Source of the DNA: Eremothecium cymbalariae DBVPG#7215
Lineage: Eukaryota > Ascomycota > Saccharomycetes > Saccharomycetales > Saccharomycetaceae
DNA: 64,000 bases
NCBI RefSeq assembly: GCF_000235365.1
Contig: NC_016453.1
Coordinates: 62,001-126,000, forward strand
Direction: 5' to 3'
Part shown: positions 10,368 through 21,104 of the stretch, piece by piece
Position numbering within the stretch: position 1 is the first letter of the stretch
How the letters are laid out: each line of letters starts with the position of its first letter
Translations under genes and position numbers: made by a program
Notes under the pieces: generated by a model
What the model was told of the DNA's origin: nothing
The model's database searches: none
The model's input: only the letters and a program-made list of their open reading frames with translations

Positions 10368-12308
10368 GATTTAATTGTGTTATGCAGAGGATTCGGAGGA
10401 AATAAATTGATATGAACAGACCAGCTGGCAATGAAAATGATGATATTGATGATTATTATTAATTCGTTTAATGCAAAGGGTTAGTGCGTTGCTAGAAAAC
10501 AGGCTTGGTAAACTTTGAACAGATAAAAAGGGATGCTCACCAGAATATTGTGCTAATAAGCACCTCGAGTTGCAGAAAGACCAAAAAATCGAAAAATAAC
10601 AAGAGCCCTCCTTGATTTTTCAGTAATGTATCTTTCCTGTACCAACAACGTAACGATGTCAAGTCTCGACCCCTTTACCTTCCAAGCAGCTGGCTGTTAG
10701 ATCTAAGCAGGCGAGAGCCGATTGGTTCAAACCGGTGTTTGCAAAGCGGAGGCAAACGTTTGCAGTTCGTTGGGATGTGTGCGCGGGTGAGGGGGGGCAG
10801 CAGCAGATCTTCAGGAAGCGTTTCAGATGTATGGATCACCAACTGACCGGCGTGAGTGTGTGTGTGGACACAGATTCTCCAAAGATGTGCAGCAGCTTAT
10901 AATCTCCTTATTCCTCGTTCCCGCAAAATAAAACGGCGAGAGTATGTCGAGGACTAAAGGACAAGTGCTTATATTATTAGGTGTATGTGTGTGGTGAGGG
11001 GCTGTAAGTAGTGCTCAAGAGAAACAGTATATGAGAGTTAGACGGGGACAGTGGTTAACAACGAAGGCGTTCAATCGAGATGGTGGTGGTTGATGGCGGC
11101 AGACCAGAAGGAGAGGGGCGCGAGATCCGGCGTGAGGAAGTAATGCTTCTTGATAATTCGTTGTAACAACCAATGTGTCAAAGAAGATTGAAACAGACTG
11201 AAACTTGAAGAAATGCTAATACTTATATAAATGAATTAGAATTTATAAAAGAAAAGAAAAGATCTATGTTGAAAGGACATGACATGACATTCCACGACAG
11301 GAGATAAGGTTTTTTACCATAAATACACGTATTATACTCATTATACAGCTACTGGTGTAAACGTTAGAATGTTATATAGCAACTTCACCAATGCAACCGC
11401 TAGGCTGCCTGTCTGTTTGCTCAATTACGGCAAAGGGACGATGGCGAAGGAGGGGGTAGCATTAGGCCTATCAGGGCGCCTACCTCCAATTCTATTACTG
11501 TCTGAGCCGGACCGGGGCCACCTTTGGATTCTTTGGGGGGTAATAAAGGGAGTTAGAGACAACCAGAAGCTGCAGCTGCGTGTTCCCACTCATGCGCACG
11601 CTCGGTAAAACTGTCATATTGAGCAATTCTGCTGTGCCCTAATTTTTCAAGTGCAGATAGATATTGAAAAAGCAAGCTGAAACAAAGACCAAGAACAAGC
11701 CGAATGGTGATCCCCTTCCTCCATAAGAGGTGGATCGGGGCTGCCTCCACCTGGACAGCTTAGCTACGAGACGGATCTTGGATATATAGCCCCAAAAGCA
11801 TTAGTAGGCTACATATTAGTACTTAAAGATCATAAAACTAAAATTAGTGCGGTAAGAACAGGCACCGAAGTATTTCTGAACAGAGAGCACAAGAATCTAG
11901 CAACGCCCACGCACAGTCCTCCCAGGTCCCTTAAGGCGGAAAGTAAGAGAGAGTGTGTGTTGTGTGTCTGGACTTCATAACAAAGGGCATTAGCAGCAGC
12001 AACTTAAACTGTATATAGCAGTGTCCGTATGTATGTAGTACGTATTATTGCCCCACCGAGAAGGAATGTACGTCGGCAAGGCAGGTAGGGAAAGCAAAGC
12101 AAACAGCTGCTGCTTTGGGCAGGCTGCAAAGCGCTTAGATGGTCCAGTTTTGGAGGGATATAATTAGGGACAATGACATATACCCACAGCTTACTAAGAT
12201 GGATAGATACCAACCAACTTCGTTAGTAGAAAATAGGAGGGAAAGGATCAGATCCTTGGTCGGTAAGTAGCAGCCCGCACCGGCATTTATCAACCTTACG
12301 AAACCATA

Positions 12309-12318
12309 CCCAATTGGG
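12309..12318. promoter_or_regulatory. Candidate Mcm1 box (early cell-cycle box type)
   Basis: CCCAATTGGG fits CCYWWWNNRG. S. cerevisiae CLN3 is driven in late M/G1 by Mcm1 early cell-cycle boxes far upstream. Here it is ~1.9 kb from CLN3, so the link is only suggestive. Confidence 0.25.
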
Positions 12319-12970
12319 GCTACGTTGTTAAGAAGAAATCAAATCAAGGCAGCTTGGCAGTGTGGGGCACCTAAGACCTGGCAAAAAGCCTCCCTCGTTT
12401 TACCAGAAAAGGTAAAAAGTATGGATGCCAACAGAGGGCAATACCGACCGCATCAGTAATTAAAAATGAAAATTCCCAATATCTTTGTGGTGTTTCCTAT
12501 GGCGATGCGAATGCGGTGCTTATGTGTTAGCCTTCTTTTGGAATGCAGACACACTTACGCTCGCAAACCAGTTAACACACAAATTACGCATATATTTTAC
12601 GATTACATCAGTGCATTGAACTGCCCAATGCACTGACACAGGTTTATTCAGACAGCTCAAGAAAAGGCAAACACTTAATGCGTCTTGTTACTTATATGAT
12701 GGCGAAGAAAAGGGAGGAGTAGCCAATTAAAAGATGTGCTCTGAAACCAAGATCTGAAAAGTTTTTATTTTTGTGTTCATTTTCGTTTTTCATATTTTTA
12801 CAGCTTTTTAAGTTTTTTCCCGCCTAGAACTGGCGTAATAATAGCCTTAATTTAGAGCCTTCCTTTAGTTTTACCAAGTTTTACCCCCCAACTTCTTCCC
12901 TGCAGAGATAGTTTTGTAGGTAGTGGTACGGTGGTCGCAAAAGGGCCGTTATATACGTCAAAATGTGTCA

Positions 12971-12986
12971 TTAGTACCGGTACTAA
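12971..12986. repeat. Perfect 16-base palindrome
   Basis: TTAGTACCGGTACTAA is identical to its reverse complement. It lies ~430 bases upstream of MSC6. Confidence 0.85.
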
Positions 12987-13415
12987 TAGCCGTGGGAAGG
13001 AGTGATTTGTTTGGACAAACGTTTGTATGGGTAGTATCTTGGAACGATGTAGGTGGTGACTTTCGTATATAATTTCAGGTCAGGGACATTGGCAAGCCAC
13101 CTTTTGGTGCTCAACAGCTTAATTAAGAGAAGTGCCTGGCACGCTGGAAGTAGGCAATGTTCTTAGTGGAAGTTGTCTCGGTGGTCTTCTTTATATGGAG
13201 CTGTGGGGGGTTGTGTGTTAGACATTGGTATGTCACGTGATGCAGATGGTGATAGCGGTTTTGAGGATTTCTAAAATTTTCGCAGGCTCAAACTGAAAAA
13301 TTGGACTTTGGTTGGAAAGAAAGCGACACCAGGCTTGAGAAGTTTTCAAAAGTGTAAACAAGTGGCATTATAAGGCAGATCCAACCGTCATTCAAGGTAA
13401 GTTGTATTTGCGAGG

Positions 13416-15430
13416 ATGATTGGTTCTAGATTAGCCAATGCGCAGGTGCTACGTGTATGGCAGCGTTGGCAGTCAATGACAGCAGGTCAGGTTGCATCAA
13501 GATCCGGGTTGGTTCAGTTGAAAGATTTATTGGCGAACGAATGCAAGAACAATACTGATGCGGGACTTATTTTCAAAAGTTTTCGTGAGCAACTTGAAGA
13601 CATGATAGAGTCCAAGGTGGTAGGTAATGTGAGTTTGTCTAGGTCTAACGATCTGACTGCAGAGCTTAATGTATTGCTCCACAAAACCCAGAAGGAATTG
13701 AATGGGGATCAGGGCAGTATGAAAGTTCTTCCACCTTCCCCTTATGAGATTCTGAATGTGCTTATTAATTACAAATTGGCGCGGCATAGCCATTTTGAGC
13801 TGGTTATGAAGAATCTCCTTCTGGAGAATCAACCGAAGGAAGTGCTTGGTGTGTGGATTAATTACCTGGAATCTGGAATTGTTACATCACGTACGAATGT
13901 GAAGCAATTCCAATATCAAATTATCTCTTCATATGTGTTGTTGGCGTACCTGTTGGTGGAGCCAACTGTTAATGTAGATGTCCTTTTGCAATTATTGAGG
14001 CTGGGGGATGGGGAATACAAGGAACTTCCGCTAGATCATGCCGATAAACTTACTCAGCAACTAAGCCTACCCCCTGATGCGCAGGATGTAATTCAAAAAA
14101 ACCTGGACTTGCTTATAAAGCAGATCATGGTGGATCACAAATCATATTTTTTAAACGAAATGTTGCCAAACATTCAAAAAGTTGGTACAGTGCTAAATTT
14201 GTATGAAAAGTACCTCTCTTTGGGGACCCAGTTGGATTACGAGATTGTATCAGGCTTCCTGGTGCGCCTAGCTAAGTTAGGAAAACCTATGCGGGCTATA
14301 AGTTACTTCAATGAGCTCACCAAAATCTCTTCTACGGATGTAGCCTTACCATTGAAAAACAGTTTGTTACTTGTAGTTTCGTGCATGTTTAGTCCGCCCC
14401 ATCAATGGGAAATCAAGTCGCAGAGAATTGAAGCTATTTGGAATTCCTATATTAAAACGGATTCTGTGGTTGATATTTCTTCGTATAAGGCCTTATTAGA
14501 AGCATTGATTAACATTGGTAATATTCAAAAACTTAAGAAAGTTTGGGAGTTTGATATCCCAGAAGAACTAAAAAATGATCTGGACTTACAACAACTACAT
14601 TTACTTGGTCTTGCGAAGGATAAGAAGACTACGTTTCTTTATTTGAAAAAGGTCTTGCCTGAACGGATCACATCATTGGAGTTGGTGAATGAATTGTTAT
14701 TGAAAATCATTAAATGTGAAGAACCTATATCCGAGTTTGATTCTTTTTACGGTCGTGTATTCAAGGGGAAGGATTCTCTTAAACCAAACAACATTACATT
14801 GGCGATCCAGATGTATGCCAATTACAAGAATGCCTCTGATCATAGTAAATTCAGCTATTTTGAAGTCGTGAAAATACCAAGACAATTTCAGCAACAGGTC
14901 GTGGAGGCATTTTTAGAAATTTGCTCAGAACTTGAGCCCATCAGACATTTGTATAATGAAGTTAAGAATAGCAATTACTCTGCTCGCTGTATTGGAAAGT
15001 TTATTGAAGCTGAGTTTGCTTACGGCAGCTGGGAACATGCTGAAACAATATTCAAAGAATTTGTCACTAGTACGAAGAAAAAACTTTGATCAACAAGGAT
15101 GTCTTAGATCCAATTTTTGATGGTTTTTCCAACATGATGCAGAAGCTAAATGATCCAAAAGTTTTAGCAAAGTTAAGGACCTACTGGCTGGTCTTCCAAA
15201 ACGTTCATCATGAAATTAGTTTTCATTCTATGGCAAAATTGGTACGTGCGATATCGGAGCTTGTAAAACAGAAAACTAACTTTCTGGACGATGATCTCAA
15301 GTTTATTAACAATTCGATATTCCCTGAGTTGGTTAAGATGAAAATTGAGAAGAACTTTGTTATCGATGCTGAAATTTTGAAACATTTAAAGTTGGATGCT
15401 AAGCTAGTTTTACCCAATGAACTGTTGTAA
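13416..15430 (+). CDS. MSC6: Msc6-like mitochondrial PPR-type protein, frame broken near 15080
   Basis: Frame one (557 residues) ends TSTKKKL-stop. The frame that overlaps the stop continues INKDVLDPIFDG for 114 more residues. Restoring one A in the six-A run at 15078-15083 joins them into about 671 residues; S. cerevisiae Msc6 has 692. The N-terminus is basic and Ser/Arg/Gln-rich, as for mitochondrial import. The body is a series of helical repeats without a catalytic motif, fitting a degenerate PPR protein. S. cerevisiae Msc6 is a mitochondrial PPR protein also recovered in a screen on meiotic sister-chromatid recombination. Assignment leans on synteny with SOG2 and TFB6 (YOR354C-YOR352W), since such proteins diverge fast. 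Confidence 0.75.
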
Positions 15431-15954
15431 ATTGGATGGCTTTGATGTAATGTGTACGTCTAAGCTAGTCATGTATATAGATGCACGTCCTATTTGCTAG
15501 CCCGACCTACGCGATGATATCATTTTTCAAGGAGCTGATGGGCGAAGCGATCTACAATGATACCTTCCTTGCACTGAAGTTCCCGGGCTGCAGCAATTGT
15601 CATAAGGCAACATTCTGTCTTTTGTAGGGGTTCCTAATTTATCTCAAGAGCATTTATGAAACGCCTCACTTATATATACCACGTAGTTACACTTAGTCTT
15701 AAATATTTAAATCGATCGTGGTATTTCCTGGGAATTCAAGATCTACGCATGTTATTTTCAGCGGCACAAGGGCAGAATAGCCAAGTGTATGCTCAATTAA
15801 GATAATAGATATATGTGAACAAATTATATACAATGTTAGGGAATAATAAACGTGGTATGATCCCTCATTAAAAGCAAACAAGGGTTGCAATATTGGTAGG
15901 TATAAAACTAAACCAGCATATTCCGCAGAGAGTCTTTTGGACTCCGTGATTAAA
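15431..15954. other. Convergent MSC6/CYC3 3' region with a micro-ORF
   Basis: Spacer between two converging genes. Its left part is more G+C-rich and holds a 48-codon frame listed separately. The right part is AT-rich with nothing further visible. Confidence 0.45.
15481..15627 (+). CDS. Candidate 48-residue micro-protein with a CxxCH motif
   Basis: An ATG-started 48-codon frame lies 50 bases after the MSC6 stop. It begins MHVLFASPTYAMISFFKEL and has a C-terminal part containing GCSNCHKATFC. CxxCH is the haem-attachment motif of c-type cytochromes, and the next gene encodes cytochrome c haem lyase. An in-frame stop sits directly before the ATG, so the start is fixed. I recognise no homologue. 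The frame is short enough to be chance, and nothing shows that it is expressed. Confidence 0.25.
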   Translation: MHVLFASPTYAMISFFKELMGEAIYNDTFLALKFPGCSNCHKATFCLL

Positions 15955-16827
15955 TTATTGCTTGTTGTCAGGGAAATATTCATCCCAAATGGGCTTCACC
16001 CACCGGTTAAACCGATCTTTCGCATTACCCAAATTATCCAACGCTGGTCTCACATCCAAGTTGAATGTAGGTAATCCCTCTTCGTCATCAGGACCGCCGT
16101 AGAAATCTATGACGTACCGCACTTTGCGGTAACCCGGGTTCTCTGTATCCGTTGACATAGGATCGGGCCTCAAAACGATCCAGTCATGTCTATCGAAGGG
16201 CAGTTCACCGCAAAATTTACTTGGGAACAAAGTGCCCAGTAGATGGTACCAGCGTGCTCTTGGAGTAACCTGACTTGGTTTCCCCATGAACTTCAACAGT
16301 TTAGGGTACCTGGCAGTAGCCTCTATATGGGGCTTCTCCCAGTCTAATATTTCCTCCCAGCAACCCTCGTTCAAATAGTTGTGGACGAACACCATCGACT
16401 CAACAGCATCCTCAGGAATCTCCTCCCCAGTGTTAGGGTCTACTTTGCCCTTGCGAACCATGGCGTTGTACATCTGTTGCGGAGATGGATACTCCCAGAA
16501 CTCTTCCTTGCCCATCTGATCACAAGAACCCTTTGGAATGCTGCTTGTAGTACGGCATGTCGGTAAATCAAGCTTTTGGCCAGGCTGCTTCCTGTCCGAT
16601 ATAAAACTAGGCACATTGTTTAGAGGGTTTAACCCCACGTTTTGCCCCCCCTGATGGATCACAGGGCAGCTCGAACTCTCAGCTGGCGTACCTTCTTTAA
16701 CCACTGGATATCCAGATGCTGTCTTAGAATTGCTATGTATAACCGGACAACCAGAAACTGCACTTTCCTCCACGCTTTCGCTGCCACCACGTTCTCTAAC
16801 ACTGGAATCTGCCCAAAACCAACCCAT
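15955..16827 (-). CDS. CYC3: Cytochrome c haem lyase
   Basis: Cyc3 works in the mitochondrial intermembrane space and links haem to apocytochrome c. The 290-residue protein starts MGWFWADS, nearly as in S. cerevisiae, and has Cys-Pro-Val haem-regulatory motifs in its first 60 residues (SGCPVIH, SSCPVIH, and a degenerate SGYPVVK lacking the Cys). The conserved lyase core follows: EFWEYPSPQQMYNAMVRKGK, HNYLNEGCWEEIL, LLKFMGKP, ELPFDRHDWIVLR and VRYVIDFYGGPDDEEG. The FWEYPSPQQM and PFDRHDW blocks fit Cyc3 better than the cytochrome c1 lyase Cyt2. In S. cerevisiae it lies beside CLN3 and CDC19 on chromosome I. It is divergent from SOG2. Confidence 0.94.
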   Translation of the reverse strand: MGWFWADSSVRERGGSESVEESAVSGCPVIHSNSKTASGYPVVKEGTPAESSSCPVIHQGGQNVGLNPLNNVPSFISDRKQPGQKLDLPTCRTTSSIPKGSCDQMGKEEFWEYPSPQQMYNAMVRKGKVDPNTGEEIPEDAVESMVFVHNYLNEGCWEEILDWEKPHIEATARYPKLLKFMGKPSQVTPRARWYHLLGTLFPSKFCGELPFDRHDWIVLRPDPMSTDTENPGYRKVRYVIDFYGGPDDEEGLPTFNLDVRPALDNLGNAKDRFNRWVKPIWDEYFPDNKQ

Positions 16828-17309
16828 ACTCCCGTTAAACCTATAAATATATAACTAGCACACAACCAAACTAATCTTATTACTTCCACGAAGTCTGCGA
16901 CCTCTGGTTATATAAGATGCGTTTAATCAAAATTCTGCGATGAGCGAAAAACTGCCTTAAGCGGGGCGATTTCCCCAATTTGCTTGTAGCATTTATATCT
17001 CCCAGCTTATATGGGCTAAGCAACAGTATATCAGCCTGATTGTTGGACTACTAAAACAAGTGAACTTGCTACATACATTTCAGATCAATCCAAGAGCGAG
17101 CTGGTTCATATTTGCGTGATCTAGGTGCATATTACGCACATGTGTGTGGATGCATTTTGGTGTTACCCGGCCTTTAACATTGCTATTGAAAAGCCAACAT
17201 TTTAGAACGGTCTTTTGAAGTCTCCTATAGAAGGATTTTGGGTGAAGATCCACACAAGAATATATGCAGTCAAATTTGAGTTTTGGTCTTGCAAAAACTT
17301 GTTTACGAG
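16828..17309. other. Divergent CYC3/SOG2 promoter region
   Basis: About 480 bases shared by two divergent genes. I can name no specific regulator site with confidence. Confidence 0.5.
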
Positions 17310-19581
17310 ATGGAGTCGCATTTAGAACAAAATTTAGGATTGGGCACGAGCTCTATGGCGCCTATAACTCAGAAGTTGCCATATTTGATCTCTAAAGAGC
17401 TTTCACAGAAGGAGTCTCCCACGATCAAGCTCATCGATTTAAATATATCTAGCTTGCCTGAAGACGCGGTTGAACTATTACATTCTGTGGAACGGTTATC
17501 ATTGCAGAAGAATCTTCTGAAGACGTTGCCTGCGGGTTTTATGAATCTTACTAAGTTGCGGTACTTGGATTTACATGGCAACCTATTAACAGGAATACCA
17601 GTTGTCCTTTTGAAATGCCCGCACTTGGAAATTGTTGATCTGTCATCAAATGATATTTCCAATCTTCCATTAGAGTACTCGACACTATGGGCGAATAATA
17701 TAAAGGTGTTGTCACTAAAGAATAACAAGGTACGGTCATTAAGAGATTTGTATCCGATTATAACTCAACTGAAGGCATTAACAATTTTAGAGATTGATGG
17801 CAACGAAATTCCAAAAGAGGAGCTTGATCTTGTGACTAACCATGTGCCTGTAAGTACTTATCCACCAGAGGAGTATTGGCTGCTGGCGCTACGGAAGTAC
17901 TTTCAAGATTTCCCTATTGTTGCTACTGGATCCAACGTAACAAACCCCAAGATGACTCGTGCAGCTAAACGCATGGGATTTATTAACACTGAAGAAGCGT
18001 CTTCTAACGCACAACCTCCAGTAGCGCAAGATTTAGAATTAATATCACATTCAAAATATAATGATTATTTCAAGAGACTGTCTGTGTCGCCCGATGAGAC
18101 ACTGGCGTCTAAGCATGCCCATTCATCCTCAGAGACACGGGTGTCCCATGAGGACTTGGTTGTAGGTTGTAGGAAGCTGCTGTTTTCATTTACTGAGTGC
18201 CAACAGAATATTAGAAAAATAACTTCTTTGTGTGCAGATAAGTCAGTGGCTGTTAACATGGTGTCTTTGCTTTATACTGTCCGTTCGCATATTGATAACT
18301 TGGTAGAGGTGCTGGGACAAACCGAAGATACTACGGATACCAATATTCATGACCAACTTCTAGTAAGCCTTTGTATGGGGATTATATCTGTGTTTAAACA
18401 GATCATTGGGCTTCTTAAGAAGAACTTTGATTCCTTCTTTCGGGCCAATGACATTTGCTTCATTCGGATGTTTTACATGACTTTACTATGCTCCTATACT
18501 GAGATGTACAACGTCTGGAATTTAATCGTCCCGGATGCTGTGAAGCGCAAAAGGCCTGTTATTACTCCTAGACAACGTTCTTTTAGCGTTCAGACACACC
18601 ATAATTTTAAGCACTTGCCCACACGACAACGTTCAAACACATTGCAACGTGGTAATCCATTGACTACAAGTACGACCTCGTTGCAACCATTGCAACCCTT
18701 GATGATCAACCAATTACCCCTAACATCACCTCCGAGCTCGAAGACAACTATGCCGTTATCTAATCTTTCAACACCTCCACCACCCTCCAATGGGCCATCG
18801 TTAACCAGTTCAGTTACGCTCGATCCTCGCGCTGATTCTTCCCCAAAAACGATTCGTTCTGATCCCCAGATTCAATCTCCAGGCACCAAAAGGGGCATGG
18901 AGAACCAGCCTGCAGAAACCATTAATCAGCAGTCTAATACAGCAACGGATACTAATATAGATACACAGCTGTACCATACTCTGAGAACAGTAATTTGTAT
19001 GGTTAATGTTGTCTATTCACAATTGACCCAAGCAATCCAGAAGTCAGCAATTGCAAGCACAACTGATGATCATCCTGGTATTACTGCTGCAATCGCCTCC
19101 AAAATAAAGGATCTAACGGATACATGCTTTCAAAGCATGGAGTTATCCAAAGTATTGAAAGGTAGATTATCTCTCATAACTTCCAATGAAGTCGAACAAT
19201 ATGCAACGAAAACAGAAAAACTCAAGACATGGGAGGATATAAATGCATTTTTGAAATCTATTATTGCCATTTTGGCGAGTACAAAGGTTATTATGAAGGA
19301 TCTGCCGGTTTGAAGAAGTGCGGCCTAACTTGGCATCTCTAGCGAAAATTACTAAAGATGTAACAGTAGTATTGGATATGAGTTCATACAGGACGGTTTC
19401 CGCCTCGGCGCAGGTACAACAACCCCAACAACCGACCCAGCAGTCAATGCAGCAGCCTTCTTCACAGTCGCAAACAGCACAAGAACCTGCAGAAGTCCAT
19501 CACGTACATACCATAATAACGCCGTTGTCGACTCCCTCCCTCGTCAAAAATTATGTTGCCAATCCCTTTGACCAACTATAG
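17310..19581 (+). CDS. SOG2: Sog2 leucine-rich-repeat protein of the RAM network, frame broken near 19310
   Basis: The first ATG of the frame, at 17310, is taken as the start (the upstream TTG is not). Leucine-rich repeats occupy about residues 45-180 (LSLQKNLLKTLP, LDLHGNLLTGIP, VDLSSNDISNLP). A central helical SOG2-type region and a Ser/Pro/Thr-rich segment follow. The frame ends KDLPV-stop, but one frame over, the sequence continues EEVRPNLASLAKITK for ~88 residues with a Gln-rich end. Dropping one T of the three at 19309-19311 gives about 756 residues; the S. cerevisiae protein has 791. In yeast, Sog2 binds Kic1 in the RAM pathway that drives Cbk1 and Ace2 for cell separation and polarised growth. 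Confidence 0.88.
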
Positions 19582-19666
19582 CAGTGATATATAGGGTCTT
19601 TGTTATATACGCAAATATCACGCAATTTCTACGAAAGCATAGTAAGTTTTCTGTCTGCTTCCAGGT

Positions 19667-20623
19667 TCACATGCATCTTTGCATAGTTTTTTCGTAAACC
19701 GTATTGGATTCGTGGTCATATTCTTGAATGAGCTCACAATCACCACCCCAGTTTTGAAGGAGCTGGTAATGAATGATAGACTGCATTTTGTATCTTGTAC
19801 GACGTACTACCCCTGCTATCCGTACTTTTTCTGTCAACGTGCAACCATGCTGACCCGGCATTTTGCCATCTAACAGTCGTACAAACATCATATCAAACGT
19901 CTTCATGAACGTGAAGACCCTGGAAAAAGTCGACTGCAGCTGCTTCCTGTCTAACGCTTTGAATGAAAACTTATCTAAATAATCAGGAAACTCGTCTGCA
20001 ATCTGAATCAGATACTGCTGTTGTCCAAAGTTTGTGTTATGTGTGCCCTTGTAGTCTCGCTCTTCTTGCTGCACGGCCTGGTCCAACAACAATTCAGTAT
20101 TTGAACACCAATCTAGCGAATACCATATGAAATCAACAACCTTTTTCAAGTCGAGAATTAAATCCGTCAACATTTCATACCCTTGCTCCGGCCGTAGCCC
20201 TTGACTTTGAACCACCTTTCGTCGAATACGCGCCAGTTGGTGGTCACAGTAGACAATAAACTTGGATTGTTGCGAATTTGATAATCGGCGTCTGTTGCTA
20301 CTGGTATGATTGTCAATATCGGGCAGCTTTTCTGGTGATAGAAATGGAAAATACAAATTTACACGGGACTGGAAATCATCGCTATTATCATAACCTTCAT
20401 CCACTATATCATTCAACGTACCTTTACTAGTCTTGCTCCCGACAGATACTGTTCCCTTTCCATATTCATAGTCATCATCATTCGTACTTAAATCAGGATT
20501 AAGGTCTAAATCCAACATTTCCTCATCTGGTATCTCCTTTACATCATTTATATTGAGTTCTTGGTCCGCCGAAGGATGCTCCGGCGTTCTTGGTGTGGAT
20601 AGCACCCCTGTAACATCACTCAT
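19667..20623 (-). CDS. TFB6: Tfb6-like TFIIH-associated protein
   Basis: A 318-residue protein with an acidic, disordered-looking N-terminus (to ~80) and a conserved helical core from about residue 80 (SRVNLYFPFLSPEKLPDI, KFIVYCDHQLARIRRKVVQSQ, LDLKKVVDFIWYSLD). S. cerevisiae Tfb6 (343 residues) associates with TFIIH and promotes release of the Ssl2 helicase. Identification rests on the core block and on position between SOG2 and MEK1, as in YOR353C-YOR352W-YOR351C. It is convergent with SOG2 and divergent from MEK1. Confidence 0.8.
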   Translation of the reverse strand: MSDVTGVLSTPRTPEHPSADQELNINDVKEIPDEEMLDLDLNPDLSTNDDDYEYGKGTVSVGSKTSKGTLNDIVDEGYDNSDDFQSRVNLYFPFLSPEKLPDIDNHTSSNRRRLSNSQQSKFIVYCDHQLARIRRKVVQSQGLRPEQGYEMLTDLILDLKKVVDFIWYSLDWCSNTELLLDQAVQQEERDYKGTHNTNFGQQQYLIQIADEFPDYLDKFSFKALDRKQLQSTFSRVFTFMKTFDMMFVRLLDGKMPGQHGCTLTEKVRIAGVVRRTRYKMQSIIHYQLLQNWGGDCELIQEYDHESNTVYEKTMQRCM

Positions 20624-21104
20624 CCTCTATGCTCATAAGCCCTAACAGTTCTTTGAAACTTAAATTCACGTAATTGATCATATAGGTCGAAGTTGTTTAA
20701 ACTCTAATTTTATTTTCTGGTATTTTGCTGGATTTTGGCGAAAGACTGTGACGAAGTGGGCTTCCTGTCAAAAAACGCTGCAACACCGACACTAAACAGC
20801 TCAGAAGCAGGCCTGATTTGACGGTCAAATCTAACACATAATATCCATATGTAAGGGCTAGTTATACCTTGAACTAAGGTTTCATTCGGTGATTGTAGTG
20901 CTAGTAATGTGAGTCTTTTAGAGGTGGCTGGGTGTAGTTTCGTTTATTGTGATTATTTGATAAATCGGTTTGAATGTCAATTCCATAATAGTGTTGTGGA
21001 TCAACAACAACATCATCATAAGATTCATGATACTTGCCAAACAAGCTTTAATCCAGAAGATAGATATTGAGTGGGTTTGAAGGCAGCTAGAGGCTTTAAA
21101 GGTG
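20624..21104. other. Divergent TFB6/MEK1 promoter region
   Basis: About 480 bases. A near-perfect 17-base dyad (GATTTGAC-G-GTCAAATC) lies at 20815-20831. I do not see the URS1 core expected for an Ume6-controlled meiotic gene, nor a clear Ndt80 site. Confidence 0.45.

Larger units (their letters stand above)
10368..13415. other. 3 kb gene-free region between divergent CLN3 and MSC6
   Basis: No open frame here has a recognisable domain. The composition is richer in G+C than most spacers in the window. It contains several palindromes (GCAAACGTTTGC at 10752, TTAGTACCGGTACTAA at 12971, ACAAACGTTTGT at 13015), a CACGTG site at 13234-13239 and a CCCAATTGGG match to the Mcm1 box at 12309-12318. I see no start codon in the ~450 bases just upstream of CLN3, so no upstream ORF like the one in the S. 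cerevisiae CLN3 leader is visible there. The likely role is an unusually long CLN3 regulatory region. Confidence 0.5.

Noticed and set aside
13225..13300. Possible centromere (CACGTG followed by other sequence)
   Set aside because: No long AT-rich CDEII-like block and no CCGAAA-type CDEIII nearby; the site is an ordinary promoter CACGTG.
13527..13832. 101-codon minus frame
   Set aside because: Antisense shadow of MSC6.
15511..15545. C/D-like GATGAT and CTGATG near MSC6
   Set aside because: Boxes are in the wrong order and spacing, and the region is better read as a micro-ORF.
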